64,000 nucleotides of DNA from Gallaecimonas kandeliae (GCF_030450055.1 NZ_CP118480.1:833415-897414); one strand, 5' to 3'; positions 39,758-53,004 are shown, counted from the first letter of the stretch. Made by a program: numbers and translations. Notes: generated by a model from the sequence alone, not told the origin.

Positions 39758-40555
39758 ATGATGAAGGGACGGCTGGTAACCTCGTTATTGGTACTGCTGC
39801 TGTCGGCCTGTACGGCCGACAGGCCGGCCCCGGTGATCTCCCTGTCCAGCAACAGCCCCGTTGTTCCCGTGGTGGATTACGAGCCCATCAAGGGCAGCCG
39901 TTACCGGGTGCACAAGGGCGACACCCTCTATGCCATCGCCTTCCGTGCCGGCTGGGACTACCGGGAGCTGGCCAGCCGCAACCACCTCCGACCCCCTTTC
40001 ACCATCTACCCCGGGCAAATCATCAAGTTGTCATCTGTCCCCACTAGGGTGGAATCGAAAACTGTGAGGCCTCGTCAAAAAATTGGCGAGAAAACGATTG
40101 CCAAGGCTGAGGCGTCGCAGTACAGTCAAAACAAGGGTGTATTCGTTAACAAAAATGTTACATCAACTTCTGGCAGCCAGGATTATGCCTGGCAATGGCC
40201 GACGCAGGGCCCGGTATTATTGGGCTTTTCAGCAAACCAAAATGGAAACAAAGGGCTAGACATAGGTGGCGACAGGGGGGACTCTGTTGTTGCAGCGGCT
40301 CCGGGAAAGGTGGTTTACGCGGGCAGTGCGCTGAGGGGCTACGGGAAGCTCATCATCATCAAGCATGATGACCAATACCTCAGTGCCTATGCACACAACG
40401 CGGAATTGCTGGTCAAGGAGCAGCAGTGGGTGAAGGCAGGCCAATTGATCGCCCGCAAGGGGGATTCCGGCAGTAACGGTGTGAAGCTCCATTTTGAGAT
40501 CCGCCGCCGGGGTGAGGCCATCAACCCGCTCTTGAAGCTACCCAAGCGAGGATAA
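39758..40555 (+). CDS. nlpD: Murein hydrolase activator NlpD
   Basis: An outer-membrane-type lipoprotein that activates the amidase AmiC at the septum. I start it at ATG 39758 so that the lipobox LLSAC places the lipidated Cys at residue 18. A LysM domain (about 47-92, YRVHKGDTLYAIAFRAGWDY) binds peptidoglycan; the C-terminal M23 domain has GLDIGGDRGDSVVAAAPG and HFEIRRRGEAINPL but lacks the metal-ligand His of active peptidases, as in E. coli NlpD. The linker (about 40040-40190) is noticeably AT-rich. It precedes rpoS. Confidence 0.95.
   Translation: MMKGRLVTSLLVLLLSACTADRPAPVISLSSNSPVVPVVDYEPIKGSRYRVHKGDTLYAIAFRAGWDYRELASRNHLRPPFTIYPGQIIKLSSVPTRVESKTVRPRQKIGEKTIAKAEASQYSQNKGVFVNKNVTSTSGSQDYAWQWPTQGPVLLGFSANQNGNKGLDIGGDRGDSVVAAAPGKVVYAGSALRGYGKLIIIKHDDQYLSAYAHNAELLVKEQQWVKAGQLIARKGDSGSNGVKLHFEIRRRGEAINPLLKLPKRG
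40098..40126 (+). promoter_or_regulatory. Candidate rpoS promoter inside nlpD
   Basis: TTGCCA (40098-40103), a 17-base spacer and TACAGT (40121-40126) lie in the AT-rich linker of nlpD, about 480 bases before rpoS. E. coli rpoS is mainly transcribed from inside nlpD with a long leader, so the position fits; the minus-10 match is moderate. Confidence 0.35.
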
Positions 40556-40606
40556 CAAGAATGACTGTGTAAGCGGAGTGTCTACTACAAGTTGACAGGA
40601 GGCTCT

Positions 40607-41575
40607 ATGGCCCGCAAAAAAGGTGACAACGACGACGTCCTTGACATGGAATCACAAGACATGGACAAGGAAATGCAGGCGGTCGAGGCTGAGGCTGAAA
40701 GCCAGCAGGAAGAAATCACCCTGGGGGATGATTTCCAGAAAAGCCTTGATGCCACCCAGATGTACTTGAGCGAGATTGGTTTCTCTCCTCTCTTGAGTGC
40801 CGAGGAAGAAGTCTTCTACTCCCGCAAAGCCCTCCGGGGCTGCGCCGCCTCCCGCAAGCGCATGATCGAAAGCAACCTCCGCCTTGTGGTCAAGATAGCC
40901 CGCCGCTACAACAACAGGGGCCTGGCCCTCCTCGATCTCATCGAAGAAGGCAACCTGGGCCTGATCCGCGCCGTCGAAAAATTCGATCCCGAACGGGGTT
41001 TCCGCTTCTCCACCTATGCCACCTGGTGGATCCGCCAGACCATAGAGCGGGCCATCATGAACCAGACCCGCACCATCCGCCTGCCCATCCACGTGGTCAA
41101 GGAACTCAACGTCTACCTGCGCACCGCCCGCGAGCTGGCCCACAAGCTGGACCATGAGCCGACGGTGGAAGAGATCGCCACCAAGCTGGACAAGCCGGTG
41201 GACGACGTGGCCAAGATGCTGAGGCTCAACGAACGCATCAGCTCGGTGGACACTCCCATCGGCGGCGACTCCGACAAGGCGTTGCTGGACGTCATCGCCG
41301 ATGAGAAGGAGATGGGCCCCGAGTTCGAGCTGCAGGACGACGACATCCGCTCCAGCCTGATGAAGTGGCTGGACGAACTGTCCGACAAGCAGCGGGAAGT
41401 GCTGGCCAGGCGCTTTGGCCTGCTGGGCTACGAGCCTGCCACCCTCGAAGAGGTGGGCCACGAGATTGGCCTGACCCGCGAACGGGTCAGGCAGATCCAG
41501 GTGGAAGCCCTGCGCCGCCTCAAAGAACGGCTCTTCCAGGAAGGGCTGAACGCCGAATCCCTGTTCAGCGATTAA
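40607..41575 (+). CDS. rpoS: RNA polymerase sigma factor RpoS
   Basis: Stationary-phase and general-stress sigma factor, 322 residues (E. coli 330). Region 1.2 includes [20 protein letters not shown]; region 2 includes [34 protein letters not shown] in separate conserved blocks; region 4 ends with [20 protein letters not shown]. The ATG at 40607 has a strong AGGAGG four bases upstream, which rules out an in-frame upstream start. Its stop codon overlaps that of the convergent mutS gene. Confidence 0.98.
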   Translation: MARKKGDNDDVLDMESQDMDKEMQAVEAEAESQQEEITLGDDFQKSLDATQMYLSEIGFSPLLSAEEEVFYSRKALRGCAASRKRMIESNLRLVVKIARRYNNRGLALLDLIEEGNLGLIRAVEKFDPERGFRFSTYATWWIRQTIERAIMNQTRTIRLPIHVVKELNVYLRTARELAHKLDHEPTVEEIATKLDKPVDDVAKMLRLNERISSVDTPIGGDSDKALLDVIADEKEMGPEFELQDDDIRSSLMKWLDELSDKQREVLARRFGLLGYEPATLEEVGHEIGLTRERVRQIQVEALRRLKERLFQEGLNAESLFSD

Positions 41576-44124
41576 AGCCCCGCTTCCTCCTTGAGGCGAT
41601 AGAGCAGCAGCAGCGCCTCGCGGGGACTAAGGGCATCCACATCCAGTGACTTGAGCCGGCTGACCACAGCCGGCTCTTCATTGAGGCTCAGGCTCATCTG
41701 CCGTTCGGCCACCGGCGCCGGGCTCGGGGCCTGGCCTTCCAGTTCGTGCAGCTTTTGCCTTGCCGCCTTGACCACCGCCTTGGGAACACCAGCCAGCAGC
41801 GCCACCTGCAGGCCGAAGCTCTTGCTGGCCGGTCCGCTCTGCACGGCGTGCATGAAGGTGACGGTATCGCCGTGCTCCACGGCGTCCAGGTGGACGTTAT
41901 CCACACCCTCGAGCTGCTCGGCCAGGGCCGTCAGTTCGAAGTAGTGGGTGGCGAAGAGGGTCAGGCTGCGGCTTTGGCGCGCGAGGAACTCGGCCACGGC
42001 CCAGGCCAGGGACAGGCCGTCGTAGGTGGAGGTGCCGCGGCCTATCTCGTCCATCAGCACCAGGCTGCGGTCTGTGGCGTTGTTGAGTATGGTGGCCGTC
42101 TCGGTCATCTCCACCATGAAGGTGGAGCGGCCGGAGGCGAGATCGTCTGCGGCGCCGATGCGGGTGAAAATGCGGTCTACCAGGCCTATCTCGGCGCTTT
42201 CGGCCGGCACCGGGCAGCCCATGTGGGCCATCAGGGTGATGAGGGCCGTCTGGCGCATGTAGGTGGACTTACCGCCCATGTTGGGGCCCGTGACCATCAG
42301 CATCTGGTGCTGGTCGCTGAGGGCCACCGGGTTGGCGATAAAGGGGGCGTCCAGCACCACTTCCACCACAGGGTGGCGGCCGCCGTCGATGCGGATGCCG
42401 CGCTGCTCGCTAAGGGTCGGGCGGCAGTAGCCGAGGCTCTGGCTGCGCTCGCAGAGGTTGGCCAGCAGATCCAGCTCGGCGCAGGCCGCCGCCAGTTGCA
42501 GCAGGGCGTCCAGTTCCGGATGCAGGGCGTCGAAGAGGGCGTCGAAGAGCTGCTTTTCCAGGGCCAGGGCCTTGCCCTGGCTGGTCAGCACCTTGTCCTC
42601 GTACTCCTTGAGTTCGGGGATGATGTAGCGCTCTGTGTTCTTCAGGGTCTGGCGGCGCTGGTAATCGCTGGGGGCCAGGTGGGACTGGGCCCGGGTCAGC
42701 TCGATGAAGTAGCCGTGGACCCTGTTGAAGCCGACCTTGAGGGTGCTGATGCCGGTGCGCTGGCGCTCCCGCGCCTCTATGTGCTCCAGGAAGTCGGTGG
42801 CGCCCTTGGACAGGGCCCTGTATTCGTCCAGCTCGGCGTTGTAACCGGGGCGGATCACGCCGCCGTCGCGAATGAGCACCGGCGGGTTGTCGATGATGGC
42901 ATCGCAAAGCAACTGGTGCAGGGCAGGGCGGGGGGCACAGGCTGAGCGCAGTTCGGCGAGCCGGCCTTGGCGATCCGTCAGCAGGGCATCCAGCGCCGGC
43001 AGCACCGCCAGGGCGCTGCGCAGCCGCACCAGGTCCCGCGGCCTTGCCGAGCGCAGCGCCACCCGAGCCATGACCCGCTCCAGATCCCCCACTTGCTTCA
43101 TCTGCTCGCTCAGGCTGGCCTCCAGCATGGCGCCTGCCAGCTGGTCTATGGCATCGAGGCGGCCTTCCAGAACGGGGATATCCCGCAGCGGTCTGTGGAT
43201 CCAGCGGGCCAGCAGGCGCGAGCCCATGGGGGTGGCGCAGTTGTCCAGCACCGAGTAAAGGGTGTTGTCGGTGCCGCCGGCCAGGCTCTGGGTCAGCTCC
43301 AGGTTGCGGCGGGTGGCGGCGTCCAGCACCACGGCTTCGTCTTCGGCCTCCAGCTTGATGGCCTTGATGTGGGGCAGGGCGGTGCGCTGGGTGTCTTTAA
43401 GGTACTGGAGCAGGCAGCCGGCGGCGCAGAGGGCCTGCTTGGCCTGTTCTACCCCGAAGCCGATGAGGTCACGGGTGCCGAACTGCTGGGTGAGGGTGCG
43501 CCTGGCCGTGTCGAGATCGAACTCCCACAAGGGGCGGCGGCGCAGGCCCTTACGGTCCCCCAGCAGGGCCAGGTCGAAGTCCTCGGGGTAGAGCAGCTCC
43601 GCCGGGTTGGTGCGTTGCAGCTCCGCCTTCAAGGCCTCCACGCCCTGGGGCTCGGACACCAGGAAGCGGCCCGAGCCGATATCCAGGGTGGCGTAGCCGA
43701 AGCGGCCGTCCTTGCCAAAGACGGTGGCCAGCAGGTTGTCGCGCTTCTCGGCCAGCAGCGCCTCGTCGCTGATGGTGCCGGGGGTGACGATGCGCACCAC
43801 CTTGCGTTCCACAGGGCCCTTGCTGGTGGCCGGATCCCCTATCTGTTCGCAGATGGCCACGGATTCGCCGAGGGCCACCAGCTTGGCCAGGTAGCCTTCA
43901 ACGGCGTGGTAGGGCACCCCGGCCATGGGGATCTTGTCGCCGCCGCTTTGGCCGCGGGCGGTCAGGGAGATGTCCAGCAGCTGAGAAGCCTTCTTGGCAT
44001 CGTCATAGAAGAGCTCGTAAAAATCCCCCATCCGATAGAAGAGCAGCACTTCCGGGTGCTGGGCCTTGATACGCAGGTACTGCTGCATCATGGGGGTGTG
44101 TGCAGACAGGTCGAGGTTTTCCAT
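41572..44124 (-). CDS. mutS: DNA mismatch repair protein MutS
   Basis: Recognises mismatches and recruits MutL. I start it at ATG 44124 (850 residues; E. coli 853), giving the family opening [16 protein letters not shown] and the mismatch-wedge motif [15 protein letters not shown]. The ATPase has the P-loop [15 protein letters not shown], the signature region [11 protein letters not shown] and [21 protein letters not shown] small C-terminal tetramer domain is present. The open frame continues upstream to about 45.2 kb but only as antisense of the next gene. It converges with rpoS, overlapping by four bases. Confidence 0.98.
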   Translation of the reverse strand: MENLDLSAHTPMMQQYLRIKAQHPEVLLFYRMGDFYELFYDDAKKASQLLDISLTARGQSGGDKIPMAGVPYHAVEGYLAKLVALGESVAICEQIGDPATSKGPVERKVVRIVTPGTISDEALLAEKRDNLLATVFGKDGRFGYATLDIGSGRFLVSEPQGVEALKAELQRTNPAELLYPEDFDLALLGDRKGLRRRPLWEFDLDTARRTLTQQFGTRDLIGFGVEQAKQALCAAGCLLQYLKDTQRTALPHIKAIKLEAEDEAVVLDAATRRNLELTQSLAGGTDNTLYSVLDNCATPMGSRLLARWIHRPLRDIPVLEGRLDAIDQLAGAMLEASLSEQMKQVGDLERVMARVALRSARPRDLVRLRSALAVLPALDALLTDRQGRLAELRSACAPRPALHQLLCDAIIDNPPVLIRDGGVIRPGYNAELDEYRALSKGATDFLEHIEARERQRTGISTLKVGFNRVHGYFIELTRAQSHLAPSDYQRRQTLKNTERYIIPELKEYEDKVLTSQGKALALEKQLFDALFDALHPELDALLQLAAACAELDLLANLCERSQSLGYCRPTLSEQRGIRIDGGRHPVVEVVLDAPFIANPVALSDQHQMLMVTGPNMGGKSTYMRQTALITLMAHMGCPVPAESAEIGLVDRIFTRIGAADDLASGRSTFMVEMTETATILNNATDRSLVLMDEIGRGTSTYDGLSLAWAVAEFLARQSRSLTLFATHYFELTALAEQLEGVDNVHLDAVEHGDTVTFMHAVQSGPASKSFGLQVALLAGVPKAVVKAARQKLHELEGQAPSPAPVAERQMSLSLNEEPAVVSRLKSLDVDALSPREALLLLYRLKEEAGL

Positions 44125-44275
44125 GGGGGATCTCTTCTTCTCTTCGGACGACGCGGCTATTTCACCACAGCCGGGCCCGGCATTCATCAGGGGCGGGATC
44201 TTATGTGCTGCTGGGCGCCTTGGCCAGGGGCGGCGGGGGGGCTTAGTGCCTATACTGGGAAGCGGAACTCCCCGG

Positions 44276-44303
44276 AAAGAGGCGCCTGTGGGCGCCTCTC
44301 TTT
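44276..44303 (+). terminator. Hairpin in the leader of the REC-EAL gene
   Basis: AGAGGCGCC (44278-44286) pairs with GGCGCCTCT (44291-44299) and is followed by CTTTGG. It lies about 40 bases before the downstream ATG, after a TATACT-like minus-10 at 44251. It may be an attenuator or simply an mRNA-stabilising stem. Confidence 0.4.
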
Positions 44304-44343
44304 GGATACGAGTCAGGAAAGGCCACCCGCAAAGGATCAGCAT

Positions 44344-46212
44344 ATGGATATGCCGGCAGAGGAAATGAAGGCGCAACGGCTGCCCTACCAGAAGGAAGGT
44401 GCTGTCAACAGGCGTATCCTCATCGTCGACGACAACCCCGACGTCCATCAGGACTTCAGCGCCGCCTTTGCTAACGAGCAAAGCCTGTGGCCCAGCCCCC
44501 CGTTCGAGTTGGATGCGGCCTCTCATGGGCAGCAGGCGCTGGCCATGCTGCAGCGCGCCTTGGATGAGGACAGGCCTTATGCGGTGGCCTTTATCGACCT
44601 GCGCCTGCCTCCCGGCTGGGACGGCTTGGAGACCATCCGCCGCCTCTGGCAATGTGATCAGCGGTTGCAGGTGGTGCTTTGCATCACCTCCCTGGATGCC
44701 CGTTGGAGCGATATAGCAAGGTACCTGGAAAGGCCCGACCGCCTGTTGATCCTGAGGAAACCCTTCGACGCCATCGAAGCACACCAGATGGCCTGCACCC
44801 TGGCAGCCAAGTGGCAGATGACGGAAGACAGCCTCTCCCGCATTCACAGCCTGGAGCAGGCAGTGGAGGACAGGGCCAAAGAACTGGTGGAGATGTCCCA
44901 CCTGCTTCAGCACGATCCCCTGACCGATCTGCCCAACAGCTCGTTGATCCCTGACCGACTGTCCCAGGCCATAGCCACGGCCCGCCGTCACCGCAAGCAA
45001 CTGGCCGTGGTCTTCGCCGGCCTGGACCGCTTCGACCGCATCAGCCATGCCCTCGGCAGTGCCACCAGCAACGAGCTTCTCAAGCTGATCGCCCAGCAAC
45101 TGCAAGGGACTATTCGCCGATCGGATTCCCTGTTCAGGGTCGGCTCCGACGTCTTCGTGTTGCTGCTGACCGACGTCAGCCACCCCAAGCAGACCACCGT
45201 CATAGCGGAGAAGCTGCTCAAGGCCTTCAGGGAGCCCCAGGATGTGGCGGGCCACAGTCTGAGCGTCACGGCAAGCCTGGGGATCAGCATCTACCCCGAC
45301 GACGGCGAGGAGGTCGATGTACTGCTGAAAAAGTCAGAAGTGGCCATGCACAGCGCCAAGGTGCAGGGCCCTGACCTGTTCCGCTACTTCATCACCGGCA
45401 TCAACCAGCAGGCCAGGGAGATGCAGTCCATCGAATCGGCGCTGCACCACGCCCTGTTGCAGAGTGAGCTTGTCGTCTACTACCAGCCCAAGATCGAACT
45501 GGCCACAGGCGCCTTGATCGGTGCCGAGGCATTGCTGAGGTGGCGGCAGCCCGAGCGGGGGTTCATCTCGCCGGCCCAGTTTGTTCCCATAGCTGAGGAC
45601 AGCGGCCTGATAGTCCCCATCAGCCGCTGGGTGCTGCACCAGGCCTGCCAACAGGCAAGGGCCTGGCAGGACGCCGGGCTGCCCCTGCTGACGATGGCGG
45701 TCAACATCTCCGCCGTCGAGTTTCGGCACAAGCACTTCGTGGACAATATCAAGGCGGTGCTGGCCGAGACGGGGCTGGCGCCCCACAGCCTTGAGCTGGA
45801 GATCACCGAACGGGTGCTGATGCTGGACGTGGCTTCGACCCTGTCCATATTGCAGACCCTCAAGGAGATGGGAGTCCGGCTCGCCATAGACGACTTCGGC
45901 ACCGGCTATTCCAGCTTGAGCTACCTCAAGCGCTTCTCGGTCGACGCCCTGAAGATCGACCAGTCCTTTGTCCGGGATATCAGTACCGACAGCAACGACG
46001 CCGCCCTGGTGGATGCCATCATCAACATGGGGCACAGCCTCAACCTGAGGATCACGGCAGAAGGGGTGGAGACCCGGGAGCAGCTGGACTTCCTGTGCCG
46101 CCAGGGCTGCGACGAAGGTCAGGGCTTTTATTTCGCCCAGGCCATGGCCCCGGAGGACTTCGTGTCGGCCTGGCGGGAAGACGCCAGGCACTGCTGCTGC
46201 CAAAAAGGCTAA
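44344..46212 (+). CDS. Response regulator with degenerate GGDEF and EAL domains (c-di-GMP phosphodiesterase candidate)
   Basis: A 622-residue soluble protein started at ATG 44344 (AAGGAT upstream). The receiver domain (about 20-150) has RRILIVDDN, the phosphoacceptor region [13 protein letters not shown] and the lysine in LILRKPFD, so phosphorylation is plausible. The GGDEF-like domain (about 190-345) reads RVGSDVFV instead of RxGGDEF, so it should not make c-di-GMP. The EAL domain (about 365-610) has [23 protein letters not shown] and KIDQSFV, consistent with an active phosphodiesterase. No cognate kinase gene is adjacent. It is divergent from mutS. Confidence 0.9.
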   Translation: MDMPAEEMKAQRLPYQKEGAVNRRILIVDDNPDVHQDFSAAFANEQSLWPSPPFELDAASHGQQALAMLQRALDEDRPYAVAFIDLRLPPGWDGLETIRRLWQCDQRLQVVLCITSLDARWSDIARYLERPDRLLILRKPFDAIEAHQMACTLAAKWQMTEDSLSRIHSLEQAVEDRAKELVEMSHLLQHDPLTDLPNSSLIPDRLSQAIATARRHRKQLAVVFAGLDRFDRISHALGSATSNELLKLIAQQLQGTIRRSDSLFRVGSDVFVLLLTDVSHPKQTTVIAEKLLKAFREPQDVAGHSLSVTASLGISIYPDDGEEVDVLLKKSEVAMHSAKVQGPDLFRYFITGINQQAREMQSIESALHHALLQSELVVYYQPKIELATGALIGAEALLRWRQPERGFISPAQFVPIAEDSGLIVPISRWVLHQACQQARAWQDAGLPLLTMAVNISAVEFRHKHFVDNIKAVLAETGLAPHSLELEITERVLMLDVASTLSILQTLKEMGVRLAIDDFGTGYSSLSYLKRFSVDALKIDQSFVRDISTDSNDAALVDAIINMGHSLNLRITAEGVETREQLDFLCRQGCDEGQGFYFAQAMAPEDFVSAWREDARHCCCQKG

Positions 46213-46276
46213 GTGGCTCTGGCCGCTGGCCGCCTGGCTTTGCATAATGGAGAGCCATTCACAGCTGCGAGCCATC

Positions 46277-46771
46277 ATGACCAACCCGGATTGGGATGCC
46301 ATCCGCACCCTTGCCGCCGAACTCGGTGCCAAGGCCAAGGCCGCAGGGCTGCGGCTGTCCAGCGCCGAGTCCTGCACTGGCGGCCTTATTGCCGGCGCCA
46401 TCACCGAGATCGCCGGCAGTTCCAACTGGTTCGACGAGGCCTTCATCACCTACGCCAATGCCGCCAAGATGCGCCGCCTGGGGGTGAGTGAAGAGAGCCT
46501 GGCGCGCTTCGGCGCCGTCTCCGAGGCCGTGGTCCGCGAGATGGCTGAAGGGGCCAGGGTGGCCAGTGGCGCCGACCTGGCCGTTGCCAGCAGCGGCATC
46601 GCTGGCCCCGACGGCGGTAGTCCAGAGAAGCCGGTGGGCACCGTCTGGCTGGCCTGGGCCGGCCCGGACGGCACCCAGGCCCGCTGCGTCCATTTCCAGG
46701 GTGACCGCCAGGACGTCAGGCTGCAGGCCGTTTTCACCGCCCTCGAGGGTCTTTTGCAAAAAATCCCCTGA
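46277..46771 (+). CDS. pncC: Nicotinamide-nucleotide amidase PncC (CinA C-terminal family)
   Basis: Deamidates NMN to nicotinate mononucleotide, recycling the product of DNA ligase. The 164-residue protein has the family block RLSSAESCTGGLIAGAI with the catalytic serine, and SSGIAGPDGGSPEKPVGTVW. I start it at ATG 46277 to match E. coli YgaD; an ATG at 46247 is an alternative, and neither has a good ribosome site. It sits just upstream of recA, the standard position. Confidence 0.95.
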   Translation: MTNPDWDAIRTLAAELGAKAKAAGLRLSSAESCTGGLIAGAITEIAGSSNWFDEAFITYANAAKMRRLGVSEESLARFGAVSEAVVREMAEGARVASGADLAVASSGIAGPDGGSPEKPVGTVWLAWAGPDGTQARCVHFQGDRQDVRLQAVFTALEGLLQKIP

Positions 46772-46779
46772 TCCAGGGG

Positions 46780-46807
46780 TTGATACTGTACGACCATACA
46801 GTATACT
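46780..46807 (+). promoter_or_regulatory. recA promoter with LexA (SOS) box
   Basis: TTGATA (46780-46785), a 16-base spacer and TATACT (46802-46807). The spacer holds CTGT (46786-46789), eight bases, then ACAG (46798-46801), within the symmetric 20-mer TACTGTACGACCATACAGTA. This is nearly the E. coli recA operator-promoter, so LexA repression is strongly expected. Confidence 0.95.
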
Positions 46808-46846
46808 TCCAGCATCTTATTTCAGAATTCGTGGCAGGAGCCGACA

Positions 46847-47892
<1,046 letters not shown>

Positions 47893-47896
<4 letters not shown>

Positions 47897-48339
47897 GCGA
47901 TGAGTTAAAGCAAGCAGCCCTGAGGCTGCTTGCCCTTCGTGAACACAGCCCCCGCGAGTTAGCCGACAAGCTGGCCCGCCGGGGCTTTTCTTCATCTGAA
48001 ATTCAGCCCCTGATAGACAAGCTGCTTGCGCAAGGCTGGCTGGATCATTACCGTTATGCCGAAAGTGCCGTGCGGCGCTTATTGCACAAGGGCTACGGCC
48101 CTCTGCGCATCCAGGCGGAACTGGGCCAGAAAGGCATTCCCGGCCCCGTCGGCAAGGCGGCGCTCGAAGAGGCTGCCCCCGACTGGTTGGAGCAGGCGCA
48201 AAATGCCTATAATAGGCGATTCCGTGACGCCGCCATCCAGGACAAGAATGACTGGGCCAAGCGGGCAAGGTATCTGGCCAGCAGGGGCTTCGAACCTGCG
48301 CAGATCCGCGCCGTGCTGGCCAAAGCCGACCGCCCCTGA
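47893..48339 (+). CDS. recX: RecA regulator RecX with apparent CTG start
   Basis: RecX inhibits or trims RecA filaments. The RecX-like sequence begins right after recA ([29 protein letters not shown]) and continues through [20 protein letters not shown] to the end. In this frame the nearest upstream stop is at 47848, and no ATG, GTG or TTG occurs before the homology. The only NUG codon is CTG at 47893, overlapping the recA stop (CTGA) and preceded by GGGAG at a seven-base spacing. That gives 148 residues. A nearby ATG (47900) is out of frame. The alternative GTG at 48070 would lose 60 conserved residues. A sequencing error cannot be excluded. Confidence 0.8.
47910..47933 (+). promoter_or_regulatory. 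Strong hairpin at the start of recX
   Basis: GCAAGCAGCC (47910-47919) pairs perfectly with GGCTGCTTGC (47924-47933) over ten base pairs with a CTGA loop. It has no T-run. It could cap the recA transcript, as an inefficient terminator does in E. coli, or limit recX translation. Confidence 0.55.
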
Positions 48340-48375
48340 ACCGCCGCACCCAGGACGACAACCACAGGATTTTCC

Positions 48376-50997
<2,622 letters not shown>

Positions 50998-52206
50998 ATG
51001 GCCCTTGTCGTCCAGAAGTACGGCGGCACCTCTGTGGGGGATCTCCCCCGTATCGAGGCTGTCGCCGATCGCATCATCGCGACCCGCAAGGCCGGCCACG
51101 ACGTGGTGGTGGTGGTCTCCGCCATGGCTGGAGAAACCAATCGCCTTATCGCCCTGGCCAGGGCTCTGACGCCGGAGCCCGACCCCAGGGAGCTGGACGT
51201 GCTGCTGGCCACCGGCGAGCAGACCACCATAGCCCTGCTGGCCATGGCCTTGAAAAAGCGGGGCCAGCCGGCTCTGTCCCTGACCGGCGATCAGGTGCGT
51301 ATCCACACCGACCATCGCCACGGCCGGGCCCGTATCCTCAAAGTCGACACCACCATGCTGGACCAGGCCCTTGCCCGGGGCCAGGTAGTGGTGGTGGCCG
51401 GTTTCCAGGGCAGGGGGCCGGACAACGCCATCACCACCCTGGGCAGGGGCGGCTCCGACACCACGGCCGTGGCCCTGGCTGCGGCCTTGAAGGCCGCCGA
51501 GTGTCAGATCTTCACCGACGTGGACGGCATCTACACCACGGACCCGCGTATCGAGCCCAAGGCCCGCAAGCTGGGCCAGATCGGTTTCGAGTCCATGCTG
51601 GCCCTGGCCGCCCAGGGCGCCAAGGTGCTGCAGGTGCGCTCCGTGGAGTTCGCCGGCCAGTTTCGGGTGCCGCTGCGGGTGTTGTCCAGCTTCCATGAAG
51701 GGGAGGGCACCCTCATCACCTACGGCGAAGGCCAGGATCCTCTCGGTGTCTGCGGCGTGGCCTGTTGCGCCCAGTCGGCCTTCATCGAGGTGGATGGGGA
51801 GCATCTCCTGGGGGCCTCGGCCAGGCTGTTGTCTCCTCTCCAAGACGCCGGCATCGATGCCGATCTGCTGAGCGACGCCAATGAGCCGGGCAAAAAACTT
51901 TCATTTACGGTACCCTTGGGCGACCTCGGCCAGGTGTTACCCATGGTAAACGCCAGCGCCATCGACCTTGGTAACGCCAGGGTCAGGTGCGACCAGGGGC
52001 TGGCCAAGGTTTCAGTGATCGGCATGGGCTTCGACAGCCATGCCGACATAGCGTCCAAGATCTCGCAGGTACTGGGCGAAGAAGGGATTGGGATGCGGCT
52101 TTTTCACACCTCGCCGCGGCGTTTTTCGCTGCTGGTGGCGAGGGATGAGATGGAGCAAAGCGTGCGGCTTTTGCACCGCGCCCTGATACCGGAAATAACA
52201 GCCTGA
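50998..52206 (+). CDS. lysC: Aspartokinase
   Basis: Phosphorylates aspartate, the first step toward lysine, threonine and methionine. The 402-residue monofunctional enzyme opens with [12 protein letters not shown] and contains [16 protein letters not shown] and the Asp-rich [14 protein letters not shown]-like region (here [13 protein letters not shown]). Two ACT domains at the C-terminus (from about residue 265) provide feedback control. Its ATG follows the alaS stop directly. The alaS-lysC-csrA order is typical of Shewanella and relatives. Confidence 0.94.
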   Translation: MALVVQKYGGTSVGDLPRIEAVADRIIATRKAGHDVVVVVSAMAGETNRLIALARALTPEPDPRELDVLLATGEQTTIALLAMALKKRGQPALSLTGDQVRIHTDHRHGRARILKVDTTMLDQALARGQVVVVAGFQGRGPDNAITTLGRGGSDTTAVALAAALKAAECQIFTDVDGIYTTDPRIEPKARKLGQIGFESMLALAAQGAKVLQVRSVEFAGQFRVPLRVLSSFHEGEGTLITYGEGQDPLGVCGVACCAQSAFIEVDGEHLLGASARLLSPLQDAGIDADLLSDANEPGKKLSFTVPLGDLGQVLPMVNASAIDLGNARVRCDQGLAKVSVIGMGFDSHADIASKISQVLGEEGIGMRLFHTSPRRFSLLVARDEMEQSVRLLHRALIPEITA

Positions 52207-52237
52207 TGGCCTGCGGGCGAATATTCGGCCAATTTTC

Positions 52238-52265
52238 TTGAGCTTCAAGGGGTTGGCTTTATACT
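52238..52265 (+). promoter_or_regulatory. csrA promoter candidate
   Basis: TTGAGC (52238-52243), a 16-base spacer and TATACT (52260-52265) lie about 50 bases before the csrA ATG. A good sigma-70 match. Confidence 0.6.
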
Positions 52266-52314
52266 AAGCTGAAAATGAAGCTATTGAGCGGCTTTCATTG
52301 CAAGGAGCAAAGCG

Positions 52315-52509
52315 ATGCTGATTCTGACCCGCCGTGTCGGCGAAACCCTGATGATCGGAGATGAAGTCACCGTTACCGTCCTGGGCGTGAAAGGCAACCA
52401 GGTGCGTATAGGCGTCAACGCACCCAAGGAAGTCTCGGTCCACCGTGAAGAGATCTACCAGCGTATCCAGGCTGAGAAAGATCCCAACGATCTCGACGGC
52501 AACTACTGA
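52315..52509 (+). CDS. csrA: Carbon storage regulator CsrA
   Basis: A 64-residue dimeric RNA-binding protein that binds GGA motifs near ribosome sites and controls central metabolism, motility and biofilm. The opening [18 protein letters not shown] and the RNA-binding [12 protein letters not shown] are intact. An AAGGAG site precedes the ATG by seven bases; because it contains GGA, self-repression is possible. BarA at 22-25 kb is the likely upstream kinase of the same circuit. Confidence 0.98.
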   Translation: MLILTRRVGETLMIGDEVTVTVLGVKGNQVRIGVNAPKEVSVHREEIYQRIQAEKDPNDLDGNY

Positions 52510-52535
52510 TCGTTTTCCGGATAGTCGATTCCCTG

Positions 52536-52568
52536 AAGCGGCAACCTGTGACCCAGGTTGCCGCTTTT
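52536..52568 (+). terminator. csrA terminator
   Basis: GCGGCAACCTG (52538-52548) pairs with CAGGTTGCCGC (52554-52564), followed by TTTTCT. Confidence 0.85.
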
Positions 52569-52622
52569 CTATACGGTCTGTTTAAAGGCTGTGCAACTGG
52601 CCGGTCTGCCTGGAAAAAGTGT

Positions 52623-52650
52623 TTGACTTGCCAAGTCGTTCCGGTAGTAT
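52623..52650 (+). promoter_or_regulatory. Promoter of the tRNA-Ser/tRNA-Arg cluster
   Basis: TTGACT (52623-52628), a 16-base spacer and TAGTAT (52645-52650), 14 bases before the first tRNA base. Confidence 0.6.
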
Positions 52651-52663
52651 TCGCATCCGTCGA

Positions 52664-52754
52664 GGTGAGGTGGCCGAGAGGCTGAAGGCGCTCCCCTGCT
52701 AAGGGAGTATGGGTCAAAAGCCCATCGGGGGTTCGAATCCCCCCCTCACCGCCA
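52664..52754 (+). tRNA. tRNA-Ser (anticodon GCT)
   Basis: A 91-base class II tRNA with encoded CCA. The acceptor arm is GGTGAGG/CCTCACC with discriminator G; the anticodon GCT is at 52698-52700; a long variable arm (TATGGGTC...GCCCATC) and the T-arm GGGGGTTCGAATCCCCC are present. It reads AGC and AGU codons. It is the first gene of a small tRNA cluster. Confidence 0.97.
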
Positions 52755-52770
52755 TCGACACTTTCAAGAT

Positions 52771-52847
52771 GCGACCATAGCTCAACTGGATAGAGTACCT
52801 GGCTACGAACCAGGCGGTTGGAGGTTCGAGTCCTCCTGGTCGCGCCA
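52771..52847 (+). tRNA. tRNA-Arg (anticodon ACG), copy 1
   Basis: A 77-base tRNA with encoded CCA. Acceptor GCGACCA pairs with TGGTCGC; the anticodon loop is CTACGAA with anticodon ACG (A34 is normally edited to inosine to read CGN codons). The first of three nearly identical copies. Confidence 0.97.
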
Positions 52848-52867
52848 TCTTGAAATGTGTCGAATAG

Positions 52868-52892
52868 CGCTTACCATTGGTAAGCGTTTTTT
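52868..52892 (+). terminator. Intrinsic terminator between tRNA-Arg copies 1 and 2
   Basis: CGCTTACC (52868-52875) pairs with GGTAAGCG (52879-52886), followed by six T. It lies in the middle of the tRNA cluster. Confidence 0.75.
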
Positions 52893-52903
52893 GTCTGAAG
52901 ACT

Positions 52904-52980
52904 GCGACCATAGCTCAACTGGATAGAGTACCTGGCTACGAACCAGGCGGTTGGAGGTTCGAGTCCTCCTGGTCGCGCCA
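52904..52980 (+). tRNA. tRNA-Arg (anticodon ACG), copy 2
   Basis: A 77-base tRNA identical in sequence to copy 1, with encoded CCA. It follows a hairpin with a T-run, so its expression depends on read-through or an unseen promoter. Confidence 0.97.
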
Positions 52981-53004
52981 TTCAGACAACACAATCCGAC
53001 ATCT

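Noticed and set aside
44125-45255. N-terminal extension of mutS by about 377 codons
   Set aside because: The extension is antisense to the REC-EAL gene and unlike any MutS. The ATG at 44124 reproduces the normal MutS N-terminus.
47900-47908. ATG at 47900 as the recX start
   Set aside because: It is followed by AGT and a TAA stop, so it encodes two residues only and is not in the RecX frame.
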